A DNA stretch of 64,000 nt, taken from contig JACQFL010000045.1 of NCBI GenBank assembly GCA_016200085.1, forward strand, positions 29,799-93,798, written 5' to 3'. This DNA is from Candidatus Rokuibacteriota bacterium (GTDB lineage: Bacteria > Methylomirabilota > Methylomirabilia > Rokubacteriales > CSP1-6). Of this stretch, positions 12,452 through 21,846 are shown piece after piece; within the stretch, counting starts at the first letter, position 1; each line of letters starts with the position of its first letter. The notes under the pieces were generated by a model. The model did not search any database, was not told where the DNA came from, and saw only the letters and a list, made by a program, of their open reading frames with translations. A program made the position numbers and the translations under genes.

Positions 12452-12652
12452 ATGGCACAAGGCACCGTGAAGTGGTTCAACGACGCGAAGGGCTACGGCT
12501 TCATCCAGGTCGAGGGCGGCGAGGACGTGTTCGTCCACTACAGTGCGATCCAGGCCCAGGGCTTCAAGAGCCTCAGCGAGGGCGACAAGGTGGAGTTCGA
12601 GGTGACGAAGGGGCCGAAGGGGCTGCAGGCGTCGAACGTCCGCAAGGCCTGA
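12452..12652 (+). CDS. cspA: Cold-shock protein, CspA family (second copy)
   Basis: [33 protein letters not shown]. Confidence 0.96.
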   Translation: MAQGTVKWFNDAKGYGFIQVEGGEDVFVHYSAIQAQGFKSLSEGDKVEFEVTKGPKGLQASNVRKA

Positions 12653-12676
12653 TCCCGCCGAGCACGGACCACTTCA

Positions 12677-12711
12677 CGGCCCGCCGAGTTCTTCGGCGGG
12701 CCGAATTTTTT
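12677..12711 (+). terminator. Rho-independent terminator of second cspA
   Basis: CGGCCCGCCGA-GTTCT-TCGGCGGGCCG then AATTTTTT. Confidence 0.92.
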
Positions 12712-12728
12712 GAAGTCAGACGAAAAGA

Positions 12729-13056
12729 GCCCCGACGGACTCTGCGACGCGCTCGATCCGGTTCTGCGGCGCGTCGCCCCGCTGGTGAAGAGCGGGACCG
12801 TCGGGGCCGGTGGCTTGCCTGGGTTCCCAGGCGATTCCACCTAGAGCGAGCGTGGAACTTGCCTAGGAGGCGACCACCTCACAGATCACCGTAGGGGTAC
12901 ACATCGGCTGGATCACCTCCTGTTCTCGGCAAGGGCGCCACGCGGGCCCAGTCCCACTGACCCCCAACCGGATGCCGACTCCCGGCCCGGGGCTCGGTCA
13001 CGTCAGCCGCCGGCGGAATTGTCGGCGGGGACGCTGCAGGAGCCCTGTTAGGCTCC
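12729..13056 (+). ncRNA. Candidate structured non-coding RNA containing a 16S rRNA 3'-end-like segment (no family recognised)
   Basis: Non-coding interval with many perfect helices: 12729-12738/12798-12807 (10 bp), 12744-12752/12769-12777 (9 bp), 12778-12783/12791-12796, 12809-12813/12837-12841, 12817-12822/12827-12832, 12850-12855/12938-12943, 12858-12863/12928-12933, 13039-13044/13051-13056. Confidence 0.5.
12881..12921 (+). other. 16S rRNA 3'-terminus-like segment (h45 plus anti-Shine-Dalgarno)
   Basis: ACAGATCACCGTAGGGGTACACATCGGCTGGATCACCTCCT versus 16S ...ACAAGGTAGCCGTAGGGGAACCTGCGGCTGGATCACCTCCT; last 17 nt identical. Confidence 0.8.
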
Positions 13057-13125
13057 GACCGATTTGTAGCCCTCATCGTACATCAGGCCGCGGGCGCGCC
13101 CAAGAAAAAGTCGTCCGCCGGTGTC

Positions 13126-13482
13126 CTACTTCACCACGATGCGGTCGTGGTTCCGCTCCCACAGCCCGTGACCGACGCCGTCCACCTTCTTGATGTCCTC
13201 CGGCTTCTTGAACGCGCCGTGCGCGTCACGGTACTCCACGATCTTCTCGGCCGCCTTGTGATGCACGCCGTGCAGCGTCATCAGCTCCTTCACGTCGGCG
13301 GTGTTGATGTTGACCTTGTCCGTGTGCTCCGCCGTGGAGGCGGCGGCCTCACGCACCCGCGCGGGATGACGCTCGCGCGTGTGCCCGGGAGCCATCTCGC
13401 GCGCGTTGTCCGACGCGACGGCCACGAGGGGGACGAGCCAGGGACCGACCAGCAGCGCGACGACCAGCAAGCGTGACAGCAT
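13126..13482 (-). CDS. ComEA-like helix-hairpin-helix protein with signal peptide
   Basis: KVNINTADVKELMTLHGVHHKAAEKIVEYRDAHGAFKKPEDIKKVDGVG. Confidence 0.88.
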   Translation of the reverse strand: MLSRLLVVALLVGPWLVPLVAVASDNAREMAPGHTRERHPARVREAAASTAEHTDKVNINTADVKELMTLHGVHHKAAEKIVEYRDAHGAFKKPEDIKKVDGVGHGLWERNHDRIVVK

Positions 13483-13668
13483 CGTCGACTCCTTTGCGGC
13501 CGGACGCATCCGCGCCCGACCGTCCACGAAGGTGAACAGCGCCTCGCGCGCGTCGCCACGCGACGCGCGCGTGACGCCCATTCAAGGAGCGCGACGCTCA
13601 GGAATCAACGCGCAATCTTTTGGACACGCCGCGGAGATACAGGCGCGGCCGCGGCGCGACCGCCGGCG

Positions 13669-13969
13669 TCACCCGCCGGCGGCCCGCTCCTCGAGCGAGC
13701 GGAGATAGGCCTCCCACTCCACGGGCACCAGGGACTGCTTCTTCGTGTTGCAGGCCTTGCAGGCGGGCACGGCATTGCCGCGGCTACTGCGGCCGCCGCG
13801 GCCGAGCGGCACGACGTGGTCCATGGTCAGCGCGCGGGGGCCGACCTGACGGCGGCAGTAGTGGCAGAGCCCGGAGGAGATGCGGCGCTTCCACCACTGG
13901 CTCAGGCGCAGCTCGCGCGCCTTCGCGCGCTCGCGCGTGAGGACGTCGGGGTCGACGGGCGCGTAGTAC

Positions 13970-13977
<8 letters not shown>
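13669..13977 (-). CDS. HNH endonuclease
   Basis: CHYCRRQV...LTMDHVVPLGRGGRSSRGNAVPACKACNTKK; start overlaps ABC-F 3' end. Confidence 0.88.
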
Positions 13978-15976
<1,999 letters not shown>

Positions 15977-15977
15977 C

Positions 15978-16373
15978 CTACCCCATGGTCTGCACGCGGT
16001 CGGGCTCGACCTTCACGATCACGCGCACCTCTCCGGGCTTCCGCCCCGGGTACCTGTCCTGGCCGAGGTACTTCTTGGCCATCTTGTCGATGTGAGCGTC
16101 GGCGCCCTGTGGCGTGATCTCGGCCACGCGCCCGCGCACCTGCACGTAGCGGTACGGGTTGTCCGGGTCCTGGACGGCGATGGCGACCCTGGCGTCGCGC
16201 TGGAGGTTGCGCGTCTTCACCCGGCCCTCGGCGGTGTTGAAGACGACGTGGAGGCCGTCGTACTCCACCCACACCGGCGTGACTTGAGGACGGCCGTCGG
16301 CGCCGACCGTGGCGACGTGGGCGAAGGCCTTCTTGTCGAGGATGTCCCGGTGGGCCCCCAGAGTGGCGCTCAT
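15978..16373 (-). CDS. PPOX-class F420-dependent/FMN-binding oxidoreductase
   Basis: AFAHVATVGADGRPQVTPVWVEYDGLHVVFNTAEGRVKTRNLQRDARVAIAV. Confidence 0.88.
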   Translation of the reverse strand: MSATLGAHRDILDKKAFAHVATVGADGRPQVTPVWVEYDGLHVVFNTAEGRVKTRNLQRDARVAIAVQDPDNPYRYVQVRGRVAEITPQGADAHIDKMAKKYLGQDRYPGRKPGEVRVIVKVEPDRVQTMG

Positions 16374-16726
16374 CGTGCGCTCTCCTTGCTCCTGAGCTGG
16401 TCCATGACCGCGAACGCGTGGCGGACCGACTTGGCGGCCAGCGATCCGCCCATGTAGAGCCCGATGTCCAGCGTCTCCGCGATCTCCGCGTCGCTGGCCC
16501 CGAGGTCGAGGACCTCCTCGACCCGATGATCGACTCAGTCGAAGCAGTTCTGCGAGACGGCCACCGCCAGCGCCGTCAGCTCCTTGTGCTTCCGGCTGAG
16601 CGCGCCGTCGGCGAAGATCTTCGGCCCGACCTCCCGCATGGCGTTGAAGGCCTTCATGGGCGATTTGAGGATCAGGCCGTCGATGCGCTTCCTCTCCCGC
16701 TTCCGCTCGTGGATGTGCTCGTGCAT
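16370..16726 (-). CDS. AhpD/carboxymuconolactone decarboxylase-like protein, predicted selenoprotein (Sec at codon 64, TGA 16535-16537)
   Basis: MHEHIHERKR...ELTALAVAVSQNCFD-U-VDHRVEEVLDLGASDAEIAETLDIGLYMGGSLAAKSVRHAFAVMDQLRSKESAR; frame open across TGA; stop overlaps next ATG; SECIS-like hairpin follows. Confidence 0.85.
16495..16537 (-). promoter_or_regulatory. Bacterial SECIS-like element
   Basis: TGA GTCGATCATCG GGTCGAG-GAGGTC-CTCGACC; apical GGUC-containing loop 19-24 nt after UGA. Confidence 0.7.
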
Positions 16727-16743
16727 GGATGTCCTTTCTGGTC

Positions 16744-17262
16744 TCACCCTTCCGGTGTCGCCAGCTCCGCCGCCCGCGCCTCGCCGAGGCAGCGGAGCGC
16801 CAGGAGCAGGCGCACCACGCACTGCTGGACGAGGAGCGCGTCCTGGGTGAACGGGTCGGCGAGCCACTCGCGCGACTGGCCGCCCTTCTCGTTGGCGAAG
16901 CCAAGCGTCGGCGAGAGCTTCTGCAGCCGCAGGAGCAGGTCGTCCTGCGGCAGCCCGGAGGCCCGGAGCCGCGCCACCACCGCGGCCCGCACCGACGCGT
17001 TCCAGATCCCGGTCAGCCCCTCGACGAGGGCCGCATAGCACGTGAGCTCGGGCTTGTCCTGGAACTGCTGGAGCACGGCGGGCACGAGCGGGTTCACCAC
17101 CGTGTCGCCCTCCTCGTCGACGCCGAACAGCGGGCCGATCACGGGATCCGCCTGGGGGGCCTCGGCGAGCAGCTCGACCGCGGAGGCGGCGGGCACGGCG
17201 GGGAGCTGGGCGAGACGGTCGAGGAACGGCACGTCACCGGCCATGCGAGCCTCCGGCCACAC
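16744..17262 (-). CDS. Hypothetical protein
   Basis: 172 aa ORF directly upstream of and co-oriented with the AhpD-like gene. Confidence 0.65.
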   Translation of the reverse strand: MWPEARMAGDVPFLDRLAQLPAVPAASAVELLAEAPQADPVIGPLFGVDEEGDTVVNPLVPAVLQQFQDKPELTCYAALVEGLTGIWNASVRAAVVARLRASGLPQDDLLLRLQKLSPTLGFANEKGGQSREWLADPFTQDALLVQQCVVRLLLALRCLGEARAAELATPEG

Positions 17263-18652
17263 GCGTGGGCTCGGCGTGCACGTCCCGCGCGAGCTCCTGG
17301 GCCCGGCCCGCCGGCACGAGGAAGGCCGCCAGGAAGGCGAGCCCGCACACGGCGAGACCCGTCACGAACACGCCGTGGAGCGCGTCGACCATGGGGAGCC
17401 CGGCCGACAGCCGCTGCGCCATCACCGCGCCCATCACCGACACGCCGATCGCGCCGCCCACGGCCCGGAAGAACTGCGTCATGGACGTCGCCACGCCCAG
17501 GTCTTCCGGCGGCACGGCGCTCTGCACGGCGATCAGCATCGGGACCATCGTCATGCCCATGCCCGCGCCCGCCAGGAAGGCGTCCCGCATGGCGACGCCC
17601 AGCGTGAGCGTCTGATCCCATCCGCTGAGGAGCAGGAAGGCCACCGTGAGGCAGGCCATGCCCACCACCACGGGCAGGCGGTACCCGATGCGGAGCACCA
17701 GGCGCGCCGTCGCCACCGACATGCCCGTCCAGCCGAAGACGAAGGGGATGAGCGCCCATCCGGTGGCGGTCGCGCTGAAGCTCCTCACGTGCTGCAGGAA
17801 GAGCGGCACGAACGAGATCGCGCCGAACATCGCGGTGCCCGACAGGAAGCCGGTGAGCACGGCGGCGACCACCATGCGGTCGCGGAACAGCCGCAGCGGC
17901 ACGATCGCCTCCGGGGCGCGCCCTTCCACGAGCACGAACCCGGCGAGGACCGCCGCGGCGGCGCCGAGGAGGAGCAGGACCTCGGGCCCGGTCCAGCGCG
18001 CCGAGCGGCCCGCCTCGCCCACCCCGAGCAGGAGCGCCGACACCCCCGCGGCGAAGAGCGCCACCCCCGCGTAGTCGATCACCGGCCGGCGGCGCTCGCC
18101 CTCGTCGCGCAGGTTGGCGGCGAGCAGCCCCATGGCGATGGCCCCGAAGGGCAGGTTGATGTAGAACACCCAGCGCCAGGACACGTAGTCCGTCAGCACG
18201 CCGCCGAGCAGCGGCCCCAGCAGCGACGCCACCCCCCAGATCCCCGAGATGTAGCCCTGCGCCTTCGCCCGCCGCTCGAGGCGGAACAGCTCGCCGACGA
18301 TCGTCATGCCGATGGTGATCAGCGAGCCGGCGCCGAGCCCCTGCAGCATGCGGAACACGATGAGCTCGACCATGTTCCGGGACAGGCCCGACAGCGCGGA
18401 GCCGGCGAGGAAGATCGCCAGCCCGGTGAGGTACGTCGGCCGCCGGCCGAAGAGGTCCGACAGCCGGCCCCAGAGCGGCATGGTCACGGTGGACGTGAGG
18501 AGGAAGCCCGAGATGACCCAGGAGTAGAGCTCGATGCCGCCGAGGCTCCCCACGACCTTGGGCATGGCGGTGGCGACCACCGTCGATTCCATGGCGCCGA
18601 GGAAGATCGACAGCATCACGCCGAGCAGGATGAGCCGCGGCCGCGCGGCCAT
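17234..18652 (-). CDS. MFS transporter, DHA2/EmrB-like
   Basis: 14-TM-like MFS, MESTVVATAMPKVVGSLGG, GRLSDLFGRRP. Confidence 0.9.
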   Translation of the reverse strand: MAARPRLILLGVMLSIFLGAMESTVVATAMPKVVGSLGGIELYSWVISGFLLTSTVTMPLWGRLSDLFGRRPTYLTGLAIFLAGSALSGLSRNMVELIVFRMLQGLGAGSLITIGMTIVGELFRLERRAKAQGYISGIWGVASLLGPLLGGVLTDYVSWRWVFYINLPFGAIAMGLLAANLRDEGERRRPVIDYAGVALFAAGVSALLLGVGEAGRSARWTGPEVLLLLGAAAAVLAGFVLVEGRAPEAIVPLRLFRDRMVVAAVLTGFLSGTAMFGAISFVPLFLQHVRSFSATATGWALIPFVFGWTGMSVATARLVLRIGYRLPVVVGMACLTVAFLLLSGWDQTLTLGVAMRDAFLAGAGMGMTMVPMLIAVQSAVPPEDLGVATSMTQFFRAVGGAIGVSVMGAVMAQRLSAGLPMVDALHGVFVTGLAVCGLAFLAAFLVPAGRAQELARDVHAEPTRVAGGSHGR

Positions 18653-18978
18653 CAGTGTCCGCCCGTGCAGCCCGCGCACCGGCACAGCGCGCGCAGGTCG
18701 GCGTGCGGGTAGCGGCTGGCGTGGCCGTCCGACCACGTGACCACGATGGCGTCGGCGTGCTTCTTGATGTCGCGCGCCACGCCCATGGCCGGCTCCAGCG
18801 CCGTGAGGGCGGCGCAGGCGCCGCACGGGCAGTCGCGCCGGAGCCGGTCGAAGGGAAAGATGCTGCCGTGCTCGTCGGCCCACGTCACCCCGAGCGCATA
18901 GCGTCCGACGAGGTGGACGTCCTTCGGCGTCGCGGGGTCCGGCTGGCCCACGATGGGCAGGAGCAGTTTGCGGTTCAC
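18652..18978 (-). CDS. DUF971 (gamma-butyrobetaine hydroxylase-like N-terminal) protein
   Basis: VGRYALGVTWADEHGSIFPFDRLRRDCPCGAC...ARDIKKHADAIVVTWSDGHASRYPHADLRALC. Confidence 0.85.
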   Translation of the reverse strand: MNRKLLLPIVGQPDPATPKDVHLVGRYALGVTWADEHGSIFPFDRLRRDCPCGACAALTALEPAMGVARDIKKHADAIVVTWSDGHASRYPHADLRALCRCAGCTGGH

Positions 18979-19895
18979 GTGCCGCCTCCCGTCGCGGGCG
19001 CGGCCAGCCGCATGCCGGCGAGCAGATAGTGGATGGCGAGGTTCTGATGCGGCCCCCAGGCCGCGGCCCGACGGCGGATCGCCGCCTCGCTCGGCGTGCG
19101 CCCGCGGCCCCAGTGACGCGCGAACGCCTTGCGCACGGCGAGGTCGCCCGCGGGGCAGACCGCCCCCCGCCCGAGGCACCGCGCGAGGAACCAGTCCGCG
19201 GTCCAGCGCCCCAGCCCACGCAACGCGGTCAGGCGCTCGATGACGACGGCGTCGGGGGCGGTGGCGAGCGCTTCGAGGTCGAGGGCGCCGGCGCGCACGG
19301 CGCGGGCGAGGTCCCGGATGTACTCGGCCTTGCGCGTCGAGAACTGCATGCGCCGCAGATCGCGCACGCGCGCGGCCGCCAGCGTGGCGGGCGCGGGGAA
19401 GGCCCACGCCGTCTGGCCGCCGATCGCCACCGGCGTGCCGTAGCGCCTTACGAGCCGGGCGCGGCACACGAACGCGAAGGGCAGGTTGACCTGCTGGGCG
19501 GCGATGGCGTGCACGAGCATCTCCAGCGGCCTCGCCGCGAGCGTGGGGCGCAAGCCGTACAGCGGCTCGATCAGGGCCGCGAGCACCGGGTCGCCCTTGG
19601 CGAGACGGTAGAAGCCCGCGAGATCGAAGTCGAGGCCGAACACGCGGCGCACCTCGGCGGCGACGGCCTCGCCGACCCGCGTGGCGCGCGCGCCGGGCAG
19701 GCGCACGGTGAGGCGCGCGTCGTCGACGCCGCCGCTCCAGCGGACCTCGTACGGCACCAGCCGGGCGCCCAGCCGGAGCACGCGGCGGAAGACGCCCTCG
19801 CCGAGACGGTTCGAGGGATCCTCGCCCCAGAGGCGATAGCGGGCCAGCGTCGCGTGGACGTCGAGGGGGCCGTCGGGCTCGAGAACGAGGTTCAT
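18975..19895 (-). CDS. DNA-3-methyladenine glycosylase II-like, HhH-GPD
   Basis: LTALRGLGRWTADWFLARCLGRGAVCPAGDLAVRKAF. Confidence 0.85.
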   Translation of the reverse strand: MNLVLEPDGPLDVHATLARYRLWGEDPSNRLGEGVFRRVLRLGARLVPYEVRWSGGVDDARLTVRLPGARATRVGEAVAAEVRRVFGLDFDLAGFYRLAKGDPVLAALIEPLYGLRPTLAARPLEMLVHAIAAQQVNLPFAFVCRARLVRRYGTPVAIGGQTAWAFPAPATLAAARVRDLRRMQFSTRKAEYIRDLARAVRAGALDLEALATAPDAVVIERLTALRGLGRWTADWFLARCLGRGAVCPAGDLAVRKAFARHWGRGRTPSEAAIRRRAAAWGPHQNLAIHYLLAGMRLAAPATGGGT

Positions 19896-19954
19896 GTGCT
19901 GGCGCGCGCGGGAAGCCGCGACCATCGAGTTTACCACCCCGGCCGCCCGGCGCT

Positions 19955-21778
19955 TCAGTGCTTCAGATGATAGGGCACGTCGGTGACGACGACGTTCTCG
20001 TGGAAGAGCAGCGCCCCCTTGATCACGTAGGCCGTCTGGTTGTGCAGCAGCACCTGCCACCACCGCCGCGGGAGGAACTCGGGCAGGACGATGGTGATGA
20101 CCGAATGCGGCCCGCCCTGCTTCTGGAGGTGGTCGATGTACTCGAGCAACGGTCCGAGCAACGACCGGTAGGGCGAGGTCAGCACGATGAGGGGCAGGCC
20201 CATCCCGAACTTCGCCCACTTCTCCTCGAGCCGGTGGGTGCGGTCGGGGTCGCTCTCCACGTACACCGCCTTGGCGTTCGCGGACAGCGACTGCGCCCAC
20301 TGCAGCGCCGGCACCACGCCGCGGTGCAGGTCGCCGACGAGCACGAGCACGAAATTCGTGATCGGCGGCGGGGGAGCGAAGCCCTCCAGCGAGAGCTGGT
20401 GGGCCACCTGCTCGTAGTGGCGGCGCACGAGGAGGAACGTGATGACGAGGGTGGGGATCAGCAGGATGACGATCCAGGCCCCGTGGGTGAACTTGGTCAC
20501 CGCGATCGTCAGCAGCACGAGGCCGGTCACCGCGGCCCCCACGCCGTTGATCCAGCCCCGCCACCACCAGCCGGACTCGCGCCGCGTCAGCCAGCGGCGC
20601 ACCATGCTGGTCTGCGACAGCGTGAAGGAGAGGAACACGCCGACGGCGTAGAGCGGGATCAGCGCGTGGGTGTCGCCGCGGAAGAACACCAGGAGCGCGA
20701 CGGCCAGCCCGCTCAGGATGACGATGCCGTTGGAGAAGACCAGGCGGTCGCCCTGGCGGGCGAACTGGCGCGGGATGAACCCGTCGCGGGCGAGGAAGTA
20801 CGACAGCCGCGGGAAGTCCGCGAACGACGTGTTCGCGGCCAGCAAGAGGATCAGCATCGTCACGGTCTGCGTCTCGTAGTACACGAGTCCGGTGCCGAAG
20901 ATGCGCCGCGCCAGCTGCGAGACGACCGTTTCCGTGTCGCTCGGATGGATGCCGAGGTCGTACGCCAGGTACGTGAGGCCCAGGAAGAGGGTGATGAGGA
21001 TCGCGCCGAGCCACGCCAGCACCATGCGAGCGTTCCGCGCCTCGGGCGGCCTGAAGGCGGGCACGCCGTCAGACACCGCCTCGACGCCGGTGAGCGCGGC
21101 GCACCCGGAGGCGAAGGCCCGCAGGATGAGGAAGAGCCCGACGCCTTCCAGGCCGGGGGCGTGCGGCTGGTAGGGCGCCTCGGGCAGGAACTTGAAGGCG
21201 GTGCCGAGCACGCCGTAGCCCACCAGGCCGAGCACGCTGGCGATGAAGAGGTACGTGGGAGTCGCGAAGATCGCTCCCGATTCGCGGATTCCCCGCAGGT
21301 TCGCGACGGCGACGAGCACCACCGCCGCCACGCAGAGGGCGACGCGGAAGCGGTGCAGCGCGGGGACCGCGGAGGTCAGGGCTGCGACCCCGGCGGCCAC
21401 GCTGACGGATACGGTGAGGACGTAGTCGATGAGCAGCGCCGCGCCCGCGACGAGCCCGGGCGCGACGCCCAGGTTGTCCTTGGCCACGATGTAGGCGCCG
21501 CCGCCACCGGGGTACGCCAGGATGGTTTGCCGGTAGGAGCTGACCACGATCGCGATCAGCAGCGCGATGGCCAGGCCGATCGGCAGCGAGAAGCTGAGCG
21601 CCGCCGAGCCGGCGAGCACGAGGATCAGGAGGATCTCCTCGGTCGCGTACGCGACCGAGGACAGCGCGTCCGAGGCGAAGACGGCGAGCGCGGTCGCCTT
21701 GCCCAGGCGCTCGTGCCGCCCCTGGGCGGTCGGGATCGGGCTGCCGACGAGCAGACGCTTCAGCCGGTACAGACGCAC
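19955..21778 (-). CDS. APC-family amino acid permease
   Basis: Multi-TM; ALSSVAYATEEILL, SYRQTILAYPGGGGAYIVAKDNLG. Confidence 0.9.
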   Translation of the reverse strand: MRLYRLKRLLVGSPIPTAQGRHERLGKATALAVFASDALSSVAYATEEILLILVLAGSAALSFSLPIGLAIALLIAIVVSSYRQTILAYPGGGGAYIVAKDNLGVAPGLVAGAALLIDYVLTVSVSVAAGVAALTSAVPALHRFRVALCVAAVVLVAVANLRGIRESGAIFATPTYLFIASVLGLVGYGVLGTAFKFLPEAPYQPHAPGLEGVGLFLILRAFASGCAALTGVEAVSDGVPAFRPPEARNARMVLAWLGAILITLFLGLTYLAYDLGIHPSDTETVVSQLARRIFGTGLVYYETQTVTMLILLLAANTSFADFPRLSYFLARDGFIPRQFARQGDRLVFSNGIVILSGLAVALLVFFRGDTHALIPLYAVGVFLSFTLSQTSMVRRWLTRRESGWWWRGWINGVGAAVTGLVLLTIAVTKFTHGAWIVILLIPTLVITFLLVRRHYEQVAHQLSLEGFAPPPPITNFVLVLVGDLHRGVVPALQWAQSLSANAKAVYVESDPDRTHRLEEKWAKFGMGLPLIVLTSPYRSLLGPLLEYIDHLQKQGGPHSVITIVLPEFLPRRWWQVLLHNQTAYVIKGALLFHENVVVTDVPYHLKH

Positions 21779-21846
21779 GCCCGCGATTCTACTTCACGCC
21801 CCCATGGCGATCCCCTGTCGAGTGAAGGCCGTCCGGAGGGAAGGGC

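Noticed and set aside
12881-12921. A true rrn operon end
   Set aside because: Upstream sequence is cspA plus its terminator; no other 16S, 23S or 5S sequence in the window.
12879-13076. 65-aa minus-strand ORF over the 16S-like region
   Set aside because: No coding signature; it overlaps the structured, 16S-like plus-strand segment.
16535-17041. Short AhpD-like ORF ending at TGA treated as a pseudogene
   Set aside because: The frame remains intact and conserved beyond TGA with a SECIS-like hairpin, so selenocysteine is the better explanation.
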